Positions 1-11,710 of a stretch of 37,670 nt of DNA are shown piece by piece. Source of the stretch: Tubiluchus corallicola (taxonomy: Eukaryota; Priapulida; Priapulimorpha; Priapulimorphida; Tubiluchidae). Each line of letters opens with the position of its first letter. Position 1 is the first letter of the stretch. Position numbers and translations under genes: made by a program. The stretch spans positions 125,001 to 162,670 of the forward strand of contig JAQGDQ010000499.1 in the NCBI GenBank assembly GCA_030141605.1, read 5' to 3'. The notes under the pieces were generated by a model. The model did no database searches and had not been told where the DNA came from. It saw nothing but the letters and a program-made list of their open reading frames with translations.

Positions 1-181
1 TGCTTTGATTGCATTGTATTGTGTTTTATTTTGTTATATAATCTGTATTAATGTAAGTGTTGCATCGAGTTTGTTAAGATTTTTTAACTTTTTTCAAGAA
101 AGATTACAAAACTTTGATATTCTGTGCACATTTTTAGCAAACAACAATACAAATTACATTTTATATCAATTGTTATTTTAG

Positions 182-308
182 GACAATACTTCACAGGAGA
201 TGTTTCTCACTTGCGATGCTGAGGAACTCCTTGCTGCTCTGATTCGATATGGAGACGATGAGTTTGCAGACAATCAAGAGTTGGAGGAGGAAAGTTCCAC
301 AGTTTCCT
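182..308 (+). CDS. ETS factor exon 1 visible (N-terminal acidic region)
   Basis: Internal-type exon: the acceptor is TTATTTTAG at 173-181 and the donor GTAAGT follows 308. It reads as 42 codons plus one base, starting DNTSQEMFLTCDAEELL and ending in an acidic stretch (EFADNQELEEESS). No known domain is seen. Its phase joins exactly to the PNT exon. If the upstream exon is untranslated, the first possible start is the ATG at 200 (MFLTCD); otherwise the protein begins left of the window. The exon is supported by splice signals and phase rather than by homology, so it is less certain than the domain exons. Confidence 0.68.
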
Positions 309-342
309 GTAAGTTGTGAAATTAGCGATCTACGCTTACCTG

Positions 343-876
343 CCTGAAAAACTTATGTAATTGGAAAAGAAAATTCTTAATAATTTAAAATGCTCGCGCT
401 AACTGGTAAAATGTCGCTGACTCGCCTTCCCAATGTGCACCACTGATTCACCAAAAACGTAATCTTATTGATCAGATGCAGTAATTTATATTTTTGCTTA
501 GTTAGGGAAATGTGCGTTACGAATGCTCTGATTATTTATTTCAAATTTTACGCAATATTATCTAAACTTATTTCAAACAATTTATCGTCAAAATGGCTGC
601 ATCTAACTTTCATCGCGGGAGTTTAAATGTACATGTTTTACACATAGTTACTGCCGATGCAAGTCCTGCATGCAAAAAGGCAGTATGTAAGTGGTATCTT
701 TACCATTGTACCTAGTGATCATCGCAGGAGTTTAAATTTTCAAGTTTTATAAGGCGTTACTGCTAATAAGCCCTATGTGCAATAAGACAGCATATAAATG
801 ATATAAAATTTCAAGACGAGTTGTTTATGTTTTATTTGTGCAGAACTACAGCAGCTTTCAGGAGCTTTAAGTAATT
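343..876 (+). mobile_element. MITE-A copy a (partial)
   Basis: Diverged copy of the dispersed element seen in full at 28539. Shared blocks include AACTGGTAAAATGTCGCTGA, ATCGCGGGAGTTTAAA and CAAGTCCTGCATGCAAAAAG. The left part up to the CRE-like segment is missing, and the right TIR has decayed. It lies in the first visible intron of the ETS gene. Confidence 0.7.
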
Positions 877-954
877 AAACCCCTGATTTAATCCGTTCCT
901 GTACTGACCGCAACATTCATAATGCTAGACAATTGTTCAGCAACAAGCAGTTCA

Positions 955-1260
955 AAAATGTATCACTTCTGTCACTATCGTCGTTGCCATTGTCGCCATT
1001 GTCGTCACTGTTGTCGTCATCGTTATGTTACCATCAATGTCCTCGTCATAACATCATTACCAACAACACAATTGTGTCATGATTATTGGCTTTTTCGTTG
1101 AAAACATAATATTCGTTGAAATCATGAATATTATTACCATCATCGTCGTCGCCGTCGTCATCATCATTGTCATCACCGACACTATCATCTCTCGCGATGG
1201 CCATCGTCATCATCGTTGTCGTCATTATGTGGTTCAACTTCAATTCAATTCAATTCAATT
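955..1260. repeat. Imperfect (CATCGT)n trinucleotide-type tract
   Basis: Imperfect CATCGTCGTCGCC-type runs ending in a (CAATT)n stretch near 1235-1262. Open frames on both strands here reflect the repeat. A small TTAG repeat is also present near 1517-1535. The rest of 1262-1916 shows nothing recognisable. Confidence 0.7.
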
Positions 1261-1916
1261 TTAATTTATTTATCTCTTTATAATGCTCCAATAAAACATG
1301 ATTAATAAAAGAATCTCTAATAAGTTTTGAAGAATGGTTAAAATGTACAGATAGATCTAGAACTAGAGAAAGGATAGCGAAAAGACTATAAATTCACTCA
1401 GTCTGCTATCCTTTCATCGTTGTAGTCATCATGATCGTTGTCACTGTTATTGTTGGCTTTCAGTGGTAGCAAAATTTAATCAAGTCGTTTATTTACTGAA
1501 GTCTAGTTTAGTTTATGTTAGTTAGTTAGTTAGTTACTCAGTTAATAAGGTAATAAGGTACAGTACATTCACACAGAAGGTGCACTTATGATGTTCCAGT
1601 TGAGCATTACTGTACGACTTGTATTATTACTAATGCAAGGTAAATAAATCTAGATAGCTGGGGAAATTTACGCTATGATAAAGAGGTGAAGGCCAAAGTA
1701 CAACGCAACTTTAGTAAAAAATTGTGGTGCACGGAGAGAATACATTCGCGTATAAAACAATAAAAACAGCTACACAAACTACCTGTAATTTAAGACTGTG
1801 AATGTCAGAGATTTGCCGTTGCCAAGTTAACATTACGTCATTTTATTGGGGTCAGAAACCTTTACTGTTTGAACTGCGTTCGTTTAATTGAACCCTAACG
1901 TTGATAAGGACCTTTG

Positions 1917-2034
1917 TGTACGGCCATATCACGTTAAAACACCGGTTCTCGTCTGATCACCGAAGTTAAGCAACGTTGAGCATGGTTAGTACTGAGATGG
2001 GTGACCGCCTAAGAATACCAGGTGCTGTAGGCTT
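1917..2034 (+). pseudogene. 5S rRNA-like sequence (SINE head)
   Basis: Matches animal 5S rRNA over its whole length: TACGGCCATATCACGTT at the start, GATCACCGAAGTTAAGCAAC in the middle, GATGGGTGACCGCCT and GGTGCTGTAGGCTT at the end. The internal control regions (boxes A and C) are recognisable. There are changes from the usual sequence (for example ACTGAGATGG for ACTTGGATGG). No T-run terminator follows; the sequence runs straight into the SINE body, so this is more likely a SINE head than a working 5S gene. Confidence 0.82.
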
Positions 2035-2466
2035 GCGGGATGCCCACACTGTATCTCGACACTAGGCGGAGGAGCTGCAGAAGCAGCCAACGGCTAGATG
2101 GCGGAGGAGTTCAAGTGACCCAACGGCCATGTGTAGAGGAGTAAACCTTCCAAATCAGGAGTGGAGCCCAGGAGGTGGACCAATGCAGCATGCTCACTGA
2201 CTCCGGCAGCTCCTGCAGCCAACCTGGTGCCAAACGTATCGCTCCGCTTTCCTTTGGACCACCAGGGAGGAAGACAGGGGGTTCCTGTTGTCTGGGTAAC
2301 TCAGGATCTCCATACACCTCGATCAGGAGTGCGCCCTGGAGATGCCACTCCAGTGGTTCAAGGATCGGTTTGCTCAGCCACAGTCGATGCTATGTGATCA
2401 ATAATTGACTCTCTTGGCGCACACTCCATTGTCTTCCGAGACAGAAGGATGCCAACAACAACACCA
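1917..2466 (+). mobile_element. 5S-rRNA-headed SINE, copy 1 (near full length)
   Basis: The first 118 bp are a near-complete 5S rRNA sequence; the remainder (2035-2466) is an unrelated body shared with the second copy at 18538-19062, ending GGATGCCAACAACAACA. A 5S head, common body and short simple tail is the layout of SINE3-type elements, moved by LINE machinery and transcribed by Pol III. Short open frames in the body are not conserved and are not genes. A target duplication was not clear for this copy. Confidence 0.8.
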
Positions 2467-2759
2467 ATGTTTATAAGTCCGTCACCCCTTCCACAGCTCG
2501 ATCCAAAGAAATCTGAATTAGACGCGATTCTGATGGTCAATCATTAGTTTTGCAAATCACAGTCGAGTATGATGCATGCTGGGTTGCCTTGTTTTAATTT
2601 TGGTCAAGCACACAAGAAACTTTCATTATAATCATGAAACAGTCTGTATCCGTTTGAAGACCTTCATAATCCGTCACTAAATAACAGGTTGTCAATTTGT
2701 TTTTTTTATGGAAAATCTATTTGGTTCCTGTTATTTTTCAACTGTTTTTCTTTGTCGGT

Positions 2760-3355
2760 GACAGTTGTATGATCCTATTCCCTTTGGCTCACCATTTTAT
2801 GATCTTCATTCAATTTGGCTTACCATTTTATGATCTTCTTTTCTTTGGTTCATCTTGTATGATCTTCTTTCTCTTTGGCTCACCATTGTATGATCTTTTT
2901 GCTCTTTGGCTCACCATTGTATGGTCTTCTTTCTCTTTGGCTCACCATTGTATGATCTTTTTTCTCTTTGGCTCACCATTGTATGGTCTTCATTCTCTTT
3001 GGTTCACCATTGTATGATCTTTTTTCTCTTTGGCTCACCATTGTATGGTCTTCATTCTCTTTGGCTAACCATTATATGATCCTGTTCTCTATAACTAACC
3101 ATTGTATGCTTTTCTTCCTCCTTGGCTCACCATTGTATGATCTTATTCTCTATGACTAACCATTGTATGATCTTCTTTCTCTTTGGCTCACCATTGTATG
3201 ATCTTCATTCTCTTTGACTCACCATTGTATGATCTTCATTCTCTTTGGCTCACCATTGTATGATCTTCATTCTCTTTGGCTAACCATTGCATGATCCTTT
3301 TCTCTATGGCTAACCATTGCATGATCTTCATTCTCTTTGGTTCACCATTGTATGA
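2760..3355. repeat. 31-bp minisatellite upstream of the PNT exon
   Basis: About 19 units of CTTTGGCTCACCATTGTATG-ATCTTCATTCT with substitutions. It ends about 65 bp before the PNT exon acceptor. Open frames across it are fortuitous. Confidence 0.88.
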
Positions 3356-3420
3356 TCCATGTATTAGTTATTTACATAAATCTCAAATCGTTTTTAAATG
3401 AGCTTTTTTGAATTTTCTAG

Positions 3421-3672
3421 CAAGTAACCTACCAGATGATGTTCATCAGTGGGGTCCAGAACATGTTACCAGTTGGTTGTGCGATTTTTCCTTCAATGTA
3501 TTAAAGAAACCGGCTTACGAATTCCCACTTGACCGTTTCGTTGGCTTCAATGGTAAAGTTCTGTGCCGCATGTCTTTGGGTCAGTTTGTGACCATTCTGG
3601 GACCAGAAAATGGACGTGTTTTGCACGGGGAGGTACGAAAGATGGACAAACAAAGTTCTGGTCTCTTGAAAG
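3421..3672 (+). CDS. ETS factor exon encoding the Pointed (SAM_PNT) domain
   Basis: The acceptor TTTTCTAG ends at 3420 and donor GTGAGT starts at 3673. The 84 residues include HQWGPEHVTSWLCDFSF, FNGKVLCRMSLGQFVTILG and VLHGEVRKM, the helical pattern of a Pointed domain (W at the start of helix 2, G-x-x-L-C-x-M-x-x-x-x-F in the middle). In this family the PNT domain is a protein-interaction module. The C-terminal LGPENGRVLHGEV resembles the end of the ELF3 PNT domain. A 31-bp minisatellite ends about 65 bp upstream of the acceptor, and a MITE starts only about 21 bp after the donor, so this exon sits tightly between repeats. Confidence 0.92.
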
Positions 3673-3693
3673 GTGAGTTAACAGAATCAGGCT

Positions 3694-4348
3694 TTAAAGC
3701 CTGAGAAAACCCTCCACTTACATAAATCTTAAAATATCGTCTTGAAATTTTGTACCACTTACATATTGCCTTTTTGCATGCAGGACTTGCGTCGGCAGTA
3801 ACGATGTAAAAAACATATACATTTAAACTCCTGCGATGACGGTCATTTGAAACAAGTTTAGATAACATTGTGCAAACTTAATCAAAGCATTCGTAGTGCA
3901 CGTGTCACTAACTTAGTAAAATTTTAAATTATTGTATCTTATCAATAAGATTAAAAATACGTTTTTGGTTAGTGAGTGGCGCACCCTGGAGGTGAGTCAA
4001 CGACATTTTACCAATTGGTGAAAACATTTCAAATAATTAATCATTTTCTTTTCTGGTTACATAAGTCTTTCCAGCAGGTAAGCGAAATGTTAAGTAATAT
4101 AATTTTGCATGGAAAATTTTTTTGGGACAGAATTTAACATTGCCGTTTCTTCCCCTGATTTACGTTGTGCATATATGACGTCATGTAATGGTGCCGTCGG
4201 TAAAGTATCGCTGAAATTTAGAATGAAAACAAACAAAAATTCCTTTCAACGCGAGTACGATATACGCATAAAATTGCTATAAAGTAATATAATTTTTTAA
4301 TGCAATTTTTCTGAAACCTACTTAAGGTACCCCTTTCTTGTGCTTTAA
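3694..4348 (-). mobile_element. MITE-A copy b (complete)
   Basis: About 655 bp bounded by TTAAAGCCTGAGAAAACCCT at the left and CTTTCTTGTGCTTTAA at the right. The ends are inverted (TTAAAGCACAAGAAA type) and each contains TTAA, as in piggyBac-like MITEs. The interior carries ATATGACGTCATG and the GGGAGTTTAAA block in reverse. No transposase frame. It starts 21 bp after the PNT exon donor. Confidence 0.8.
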
Positions 4349-4929
4349 GATACATTGTTATAATGTCTTTGTTCTAGTGTGCTTTTCTACAGTTTCTGCT
4401 TGCTCAGCTTTTTTTAACTTTCTACCAGAGCATGTATCAGATTTTGTTAATGTTGAACACATAGCTTTGTTTGCAAATTTAAGTTGAGCGTTGGGGTAAA
4501 TGAACTGCTGCAACGAAATGTTTGCAGAGGGTTTTTATATTTTATTTACAAAGCTATGTCAACGGACCTATGATTAATCCCTTGAAAATATCTTATCCCT
4601 GGAAAAAGCAATAATGTTTACATCACCTACTGTTTGTAATATTGCACAATAGATTAGATTAGATTATTTTCACAACACGTCACTTGTTTTCAGAATATAA
4701 GACATTTTAATTCAAAAGCAATGAATGTTGTGGGGAGAAGGGAGGAGAATAGCTTTCGTACCATTCACCCAAGTGTGGAATTACACGTATCGTAGCACAA
4801 TCAAAGGATTATATATAAAAACTTACATGACTACATAAAACATGCAAGTAGCAAAATCAATTATTCATGTGAAAACCTTTAGAGCGACTTCAGATTAGTA
4901 TACGCCACGGAAGACATCAAAGTCAAACA

Positions 4930-5650
4930 TTAACAGTAACTCCAACATAGTAATGACCTAAGTTGAAAACATACATGAACAGTGACTATTGAACATTAAT
5001 AAACTAAGTCAAAACATACTTTAATAGTGACTTTTGAACATTAATAAGCTAAGTCGAAACAGACATTAACAGTGACTTTTGAACATTAATAAGCTAAGTC
5101 AAAACAGACATTCATAGTGACTTCAGAACGATAATAAGCTAAGTCAAAACATACTTTAACAGTGACTTCAGAACAGTAGTAAGCTAAGTAAAAACAGACA
5201 TTTACAGTGACTTCAGAACAATAATAAGCTAAGTCAAAACAGACATTTACAGTGACTTCAGAACAGTAATAAACTAAGTCAAAACAGACATTTATAGTGA
5301 CTTTTGAACAGTAATAAGGTAAGTCAAAATAGACATTTACAGTGACTTCAGAACAGTAATAAGCTAAGTAAAAACAGACATTTACAGTGACTTCAGAACA
5401 ATAATAAGCTAAGTCAAAATAGACATTGACAGTGACTTCAGAACAGTAATAAGCTAAGTCAAAACAGACATTGACAGTGACTTCAGAACAATAATAAGCT
5501 AAGTCAAAATAGACATTTACAGTGACTTCAGAACAGTAATAAGCTAAGTCAAAACAGACATTTACAGTGACTTCAGAACGATAACAAGCTAAGTCAAAAC
5601 AGACATCAGTGACTTCAGAACAGTAATAAACTAAGTCAGAACAGGCATTC
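4930..5650. repeat. 45-bp minisatellite
   Basis: About 14-16 units of AGTGACTTCAGAACAGTAAT-AAGCTAAGTC-AAAACAGACATTTAC. As 45 is a multiple of three, a 188-codon minus-strand frame stays open, but its repeating peptide has no sign of coding use. It lies in the ETS intron between PNT and linker exons. Confidence 0.88.
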
Positions 5651-5824
5651 ACTATTTACACAATAGTGAAAAAATATTTCATATTTCCACGGATTATTGG
5701 GTAAAGAAATATCGCTCCCTACCATAGGCTCGAGGAACGTTATAGGAGCCAGAGAACCTCAAATTTGACATGATTAGATAGCAAAGGTAAAGGTGTGTAG
5801 AACTTGCTGTGTAATATTGTGTTG

Positions 5825-5885
5825 CAGTGGTGGCTCGTAGCTAAAATTAGTGTGGGGGGGGGTGCTGCTTCAAAAATTTTTTAGC
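5825..5885 (+). mobile_element. hAT-like element end (single terminus)
   Basis: CAGTGGTGGCTCGTAGC followed by a G-run (GTGTGGGGGGGGGTGCTGC) is the kind of terminus seen on hAT-type elements. The matching inverted end was not found nearby, so this is a truncated or decayed copy at most. Confidence 0.35.
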
Positions 5886-7245
5886 CATTGTTTTAACACT
5901 GTATAAAACGTAACAAACACGTGTAACCTTAGTGTTGTAGTTACATTTGAAGATCAGGCGCCTCTTTTCTTAACTGCAACTTTCTCATGGAGAGACAACT
6001 GTGAAAAATTAAGCTGTTGTAGTTCACTTACAGTCAGAGAACTTATTTCTTGGGGTGCAAGGCGTTCATTATTAAACAATTTGTTTTATAAATAAATAAA
6101 TAAGTAATGTTTTAAGCGCACACACTGAGTTTACATTTTGTAATATCCAAGAATATGACAGTACTCGGTAAGCACGTGGCAATTGTTACTGTGATAGAGA
6201 CAGTACTTTTCTACCTAGCAGCAGACGCTAGCGTACAGCATGTTATCTCAGACGTGTGCGCGTGGCCGCATGCGCACAACAGGTCCAAACACTACGTTGC
6301 TTGTGGGCTGTGAAGCAAATTGTACTTCCCTCACGTGCTCCGGACAAGTGTAAAAAAGAACTAAAGAAAAAAACTTATTATATGAATATTACCGATAAAA
6401 ATGAGTGAAAACAGGCGGCGCTGCAGTACCAAATACTTATACATACGCTCACATGCACGCTGAGTAAACCTTGTCAGCTTGCAAAGTATTGAAATGAATA
6501 AAAAATTGAACATGCCTTTCTTACAGACTTTTGCAATTCTCAAAATTCTCCGTCTGTCTACACGAAAGACTCCACCGTCGCTGGACAGAGATTCAACTGC
6601 CAGGCTGCGCATGCGCAGACCACGAAATTGCCAACATTTAATGAATCGTTTTGCACAAAGAAGAATCTAAATGATAAAAGTAAGTCGAAATAAAAAAATC
6701 GATTTTTACTGATTTTTAATCTGCCAAACGAGACTTATGAGCTATGACGAACTATGCCATGCCACCTGACGAACTATGCCATGCCACCTCACGAACTATG
6801 CCATCTCATTTGTGAACTTAACCTGTGTAATACATGTAATATACAAGTCAGCAACGCCAAACTAGGTCGGTAAATGGATTGGTGGCTAACTAGAAAACAC
6901 CTCTTTCACCTCAGCCTTGAAGAGTGTATTGTATAATAAAATATGTTCCAGTCGTGCTACAAACATCTACCCTGTATTCTACAGTAATTTGTGCTACAAC
7001 GATTAGATTATTTATGAGCTCTAAAATATTTTAAATATTTTAACTATTTATTAAAATGCGTTTTTCATATTCATAAAACGTGAGTTTGAAATACAATTGG
7101 CGTTTCTTACTGGTTTGTCTTGTTTAAGATTTATGAGTCAGACTTCGAAGAACCAAACTAAGAAAGATTTTTGATTTCTTACAACAGGGTTTACATGCGT
7201 TTTGCAAAAAGAGGAAAAAAACAAAAAACTTTTGCACGTTTTCAG
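5886..7245. other. Intron sequence without recognised features
   Basis: AT-rich ETS intron between the hAT-like end and the exon at 7246. A short tandem run of AACTATGCCATGCCACCT occurs near 6748-6800. Frames of 60-83 codons at 6361-6670 overlap on opposite strands and have no recognised similarity. Confidence 0.5.
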
Positions 7246-7380
7246 GGCCTAGAATGCCTCGGTTTGACTCGGGATCTATGACTGATTTTGACACAGAACG
7301 TTGGAATTCAGATTATTCGTGTTTTGATTCAGAGCAACTTCCAATAACAACCTACGGCTTCCCTCGCTGTGACTCTGAAG
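7246..7380 (+). CDS. ETS factor linker exon (acidic, Ser/aromatic-rich)
   Basis: Acceptor TTTTCAG ends at 7245 and donor GTAAAT starts at 7381. It keeps the phase-1 frame with exons on both sides. The peptide (PRMPRFDSGSMTDFDTERW, then DSEQLPITTYGF and CDSE) is acidic with scattered aromatic residues, as expected of a linker or activation region between PNT and ETS domains. No domain is recognised. The exon call depends on the open frame, consistent phase and good splice sites. Confidence 0.75.
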
Positions 7381-7756
7381 GTAAATAGTATAATATAGTT
7401 AATTGTTTTCTAATGTTAGAGAAGCTTTGCTGTATAAGTACTATTTTTAGTTGGTCTTTACCAGTTTTGTTCTAAGAAATAGATATCAATCGAAGGGGGG
7501 AAAACTGTCTATAAAAATTCCATTGAACAAGGTTAATAATTTTAATCATCTACAAGCTCGACAGACAAACAACTCCGCTTGTACAGCTCCGCCCACACTG
7601 AAACGGCTCCACTTGTACAGCTCCGCCCACACTGAAACGGCTCCGCTTGTACACAGCTCCGCCCACACTGAAACGGCTCCGCTTGTACAGCTCCGCCCAC
7701 ACTGAAACGGCTCCGCTTGTACAGCTCCGCCCACACTGAAACGGCTCCACTTGTAC

Positions 7757-8158
7757 CAGGGGCGTCGTGCACCCAAAAAAATTGGGGGGGGCGACTATAA
7801 TGGCGGATTTTAACTGTTTAAATTTGAATTTTAAATTTTAAAAATTTAATTTTGAAAAAAAATAAACAGTATTTTGCATGCAAGAAAAACGATTTATTTA
7901 ACATGGTATTTAACTTAAAGCTATAGCAACGGAAACTTAATTAAAATTAAAAGTATTTATCAGCTGTCAGGAATCCGACGCAGAACTATCGACGCAGAAC
8001 ATCACTCCAGAAGAGCTCAACCGCTGTGTAAAAAAGTCGGAAATAAATTTGCTTACTGGTCTCATTACGAGCCGCTGACGCCCTTCAAATTTTTGACATT
8101 TTCTAAAAAAAATTGGGGGGCCCAGGCCCCCCCGGGCCCCTATGGCACGACGCCACTG
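7757..8158 (+). mobile_element. hAT-like MITE inside minisatellite, copy 1
   Basis: 402 bp from CAGGGGCGTCGTGCACCC to ATGGCACGACGCCACTG; the ends are inverted repeats (CAGNGGCGTCGTGC). It is flanked by CTTGTAC on both sides, which belongs to the surrounding 34/36-bp repeat and looks like a 7-8 bp target duplication. CAGNGGCG termini and such a duplication suit hAT-type elements. The interior is AT-rich at left with G-runs and C-runs near the ends, with no transposase. Confidence 0.8.
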
Positions 8159-8661
8159 CTTGTACACAGCTCCGCCCACACTGAAACGGCTCCACTTGTA
8201 CACAGCTCCACCCACACTGAAACGGCTCTGCTTGTACACAGCTCGGCCCACACTGAAACGGCTCCACTTGTACACAGCTCTGCCCACACTGAAACGGCTC
8301 TGCTTGTACACAGCTCCGCCCACACTGAAACGGCTCTGCTTGTACACAGCTCGGCCCACACTGAAACGGCTCCACTTGTATACAGCTCCGCCCACACTGA
8401 AACAGCTCTGCTTGTACACAGCTCCGCCCACACTGAAACGGCTCCGCTTGTACAGCTCCGCCCACACTGAAACGGCTCCGCTTGTACAGCTCCGCCCACA
8501 CTGAAACGGCTCCGCTTGTACAGCTCCGCCCACACTGAAACGGCTCCGCTTGTACACAGCTCCGCCCACACTGAAACGGCTCCGCTTGTACACAGCTCCG
8601 CCCACACTGAAACGGCTCCGCTTGTACAGCTCCGCCCACACTGAAACGGCTCCACTTGTAC

Positions 8662-9063
8662 CAGGGGCGTCGTGCACCCAAAAAAATTGGGGGGGGGGAC
8701 TATAATGGCGGATTTTAACTGTTTAAATTTGAATTTTAAATTTTAAAAATTTAATTTTGAAAAAAAATAAACAGTATTTTGCATGCAAGAAAAACGATTT
8801 ATTTAACATGGTATTTAACTTAAAGCTATAGCAACGGAAACTTAATTAAAATTAAAAGTATTTATCAGCTGTCAGGAATCCGACGCAGAACTATCGACGC
8901 AGAACATCACACCAGAAGAGCTCAACCGCTGTGTAAAAAAGTCGGAAATAAATTTGCTTACTGGTCTCATTACGAGCCGCTGACGCCCTTCAAATTTTTG
9001 ACATATTCTAAAAGAAATTGGGGGGCCCAGGCCCCCCCGGGCCCTTATGGCACGACGCCACTG
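8662..9063 (+). mobile_element. hAT-like MITE inside minisatellite, copy 2
   Basis: Nearly identical to the copy at 7757, with the same 402-bp length and the same flanking CTTGTAC. A few substitutions (ACATATTCTAAAAGAAATT, CACCAGAAG) separate it. The identical insertion point in the repeat unit shows that it was duplicated with the array and did not insert separately. Confidence 0.8.
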
Positions 9064-9704
9064 CTTGTACACAGCTCCGCCCACACTGAAACGGCTCCAC
9101 TTGTACACAGCTCCACCCACACTGAAACGGCTCTGCTTGTACACAGCTCGGCCCACACTGAAACGGCTCCACTTGTACACAGCTCTGCCCACACTGAAAC
9201 GGCTCTGCTTGTACACAGCTCCGCCCACACTGAAACGGCTCTGCTTGTACACAGCTCGGCCCACACTGAAACGGCTCCACTTGTACACAGCTCTGCCCAC
9301 ACTGAAACGGCTCTGCTTGTACACAGCTCCACCCACACTGTAACGGCTCCACTTGTATACAGCTCCGCCCACACTGAAACAGCTCTGCTTGTACACAGCT
9401 CCGCCCACACTGAAACGGCTCCGCTTGTACAGCTCCGCCCACACTGAAACGGCTCCGCTTGTACAGCTCCGCCCACACTGAAACGGCTCCGCTTGTACAG
9501 CTCCGCCCACACTGAAACGGCTCCGCTTGTACAGCTCCGCCCACACTGAAACGGCTCCGCTTGTACAGCTCCGCCCACACTGAAACGGCTCCGCTTGTAC
9601 ACAGCTCCGCCCACACTGAAACGGCTCCGCTTGTACAGCTCCGCCCACACTGAAACGGCTCCGCTTGTACAGCTCCGCCCACACTGAAACGGCTCCACTT
9701 GTAC

Positions 9705-10105
9705 CAGGGGCGTCGTGCACCCAAAAAAATTGGGGGGGGCGACTATAATGGCGGATTTTAACTGTTTAAATTTGAATTTTAAATTTTAAAAATTTAATTT
9801 TGAAAAAAAATAAACAGTATTTTGCATGCAAGAAAAACGATTTATTTAACATGGTATTTAACTTAAAGCTATAGCAACGGAAACTTAATTAAATTAAAAG
9901 TATTTATCAGCTGTCAGGAATCCGACGCAGAACTATCGACGCAGAACATCACTCCAGAAGAGCTCAACCGCTGTGTAAAAAAGTCGGAAATAAATTTGCT
10001 TACTGGTCTCATTACGAGCCGCTGACGCCCTTCAAATTTTTGACATTTTCTAAAAAAAATTGGGGGGCCCAGGCCCCCCCGGGCCCCTATGGCACGACGC
10101 CACTG
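9705..10105 (+). mobile_element. hAT-like MITE inside minisatellite, copy 3
   Basis: 401 bp, nearly identical to the copies at 7757 and 8662 with a one-base loss in an A-run (ATTAAATTAAAAG). It has the same terminal repeats and flanks. Confidence 0.8.
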
Positions 10106-11078
10106 CTTGTACACAGCTCCGCCCACACTGAAACGGCTCCACTTGTACACAGCTCCACCCACACTGAAACGGCTCTGCTTGTACACAGCTCGGCCCACAC
10201 TGAAACGGCTCCGCTTGTACAGCTCCGCCCACACTGAAACGGCTCCGCTTGTACAGCTCCGCCCACACTGAAACGGCTCCACTTGTACACAGCTCCGCCC
10301 ACACTGAAACGGCTCCGCTTGTACACAGCTCCGCCCACACTGAAACGGCTCCGCTTGTACAGCTCCGCCCACACTGAAACGGCTCCGCTTGTACAGCTCC
10401 GCCCACACTGTAACGGCTCCACTTGTATACAGCTCCGCCCACACTGAAACAGCTCTGCTTGTACACAGCTCCGCCCACACTGAAACGGCTCTGCTTCTAC
10501 ACAGCTCTGCCCACACTGAAACGGCTCCGCTTGTACACAGCTCCGCCCACACTGAAACGGCTCCACTTGTACACAGCTCTGCCCACACTGAAACGGCTCC
10601 GCTTGTACACAGCTCCGCCCACACTGAAACGGCTCCGCTTGTACACAGCTCCGCCCACACTGAAACGGCTCCACTTGTACTCAGCTCTGCCCACACTGAA
10701 ACGGCTCCGTTTGTACACAGCTCTGCCCACACTGAAACGGCTCCGCTTGTACACAGCTCCGCCCACACTGAAACGGCTCCACTTGTATGCAGCTCCGCCC
10801 ACACTGAAACGGCTCCACTTGTATACAGCTCCGCCCACACTGAAACGGCTCCGCTTGTACACAGCTCTGCCCACACTGAAACGGCTCCACTTGTACACAG
10901 CTCTGCCCACACTGAAACGGCTCTGCTTGTACACAGCTCCACCCACACTGAAACGGCTCCACTTGTATACAGCTCCGCCCACACTGAAACAGCTCCGCCT
11001 GTACACAGCTCCGCCCACACTGAAACGGCTCTGCTTGTACACAGCTCCGCCCACACTGAAACGGCTCCGCTTGTACAC

Positions 11079-11382
11079 TATAATTAAGCTATAATCAACC
11101 TATAATTAACCCATAATTAACGCATAATTAACCTATGATTAACCTATAATCAACCTATAATTAACCTATAATTAACCTATAATTAACTCATAATTCACCC
11201 ATAATTAACCTATAATTAACCCATAATTAACATAATTAACCTATAATTAACCTATAATTAACTTATAATTAACCTGTAACTAACCTATAATTAACATAAT
11301 TAACCTATAATTACCCTATAATTAACTTAGAATTAACTTGTAATTAACCTATAATTAACCGCAAATTAACCTGTAATTACAA
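11079..11382. repeat. 11-bp AT-rich array (ATAATTAACCT)n
   Basis: About 27 imperfect units of ATAATTAACCT directly joined to the end of the 34/36-bp array. It runs almost to the acceptor of the exon at 11396. Confidence 0.88.
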
Positions 11383-11395
11383 ATTTCTGATTTAG

Positions 11396-11605
11396 GTGAT
11401 GATTCTTATGCTACATCTTCTCCGTCCGCATCTCCTGCCACAAATTACGACTGCGAATTTCCTCTGCCTTCCTCTTTTAATTGTGGATCTAATAACGAGT
11501 TCCCGTTCGCTTCATACACTGACTGCAAGACTGACGATTACAGCAGCTGCAGGGGTGACGGAAGCGAACGACAGAAAAACGATACCGTAATCAGAAATAA
11601 ACGAC
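11396..11605 (+). CDS. ETS factor Ser/Pro-rich linker exon
   Basis: Acceptor GATTTAG ends at 11395 and donor GTAAGT starts at 11606. It encodes about 70 residues rich in Ser, Cys, Asp and aromatics (DDSYATSSPSASPATNYDC near the start, RQKNDTVIRNKR at the end). The basic end leads directly into the ETS domain. Phase 1 in and phase 1 out match the neighbours. An 11-bp AT-rich tandem array runs to within about 15-30 bp of the acceptor, so the polypyrimidine tract is poor. Function is inferred as linker or activation region only. Confidence 0.78.
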
Positions 11606-11710
11606 GTAAGTTTTTTAAATACTTAATATATATATATATATATACTCGTTAATTTGCTGATTTTTTTTTACAAATGTTGATGATAGTACTTTCACACGTT
11701 AGTAAGTGGA

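Larger units (their letters stand above)
7564..11078. repeat. 34/36-bp minisatellite broken by three hAT-like MITEs
   Basis: Units CTTGTACACAGCTCCGCCCA-CACTGAAACGGCTCCG (36 bp) or lacking one AC (34 bp), in four tracts: 7564-7756, 8159-8661, 9064-9704 and 10106-11078. It is GC-rich in an AT-rich window. The 36-bp period keeps frames open for up to 380 codons on both strands; none is taken as coding. It fills the ETS intron between 7381 and 11395. Confidence 0.92.

Noticed and set aside
1917-2034. Functional 5S rRNA gene
   Set aside because: No T-run terminator, substitutions in conserved positions, and a shared SINE body attached directly; a working gene is not excluded but less likely.
2161-2408. 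ORFs of 77-78 codons after the 5S-like sequence
   Set aside because: They lie in the SINE body and are not kept open in the second copy at 18748-19001 in the same way.
5086-5652. 188-codon minus-strand ORF of 15-residue repeats (CFDLAYYCSEVTVNV)
   Set aside because: A 45-bp tandem array; the frame is open only because of the period, and it lies antisense in an ETS intron.
7967-11094. Many long overlapping ORFs on both strands (up to 380 codons)
   Set aside because: They come from a 36-bp repeat, whose length is a multiple of three; frames are open on both strands at once and the 'peptides' are only the unit translated.
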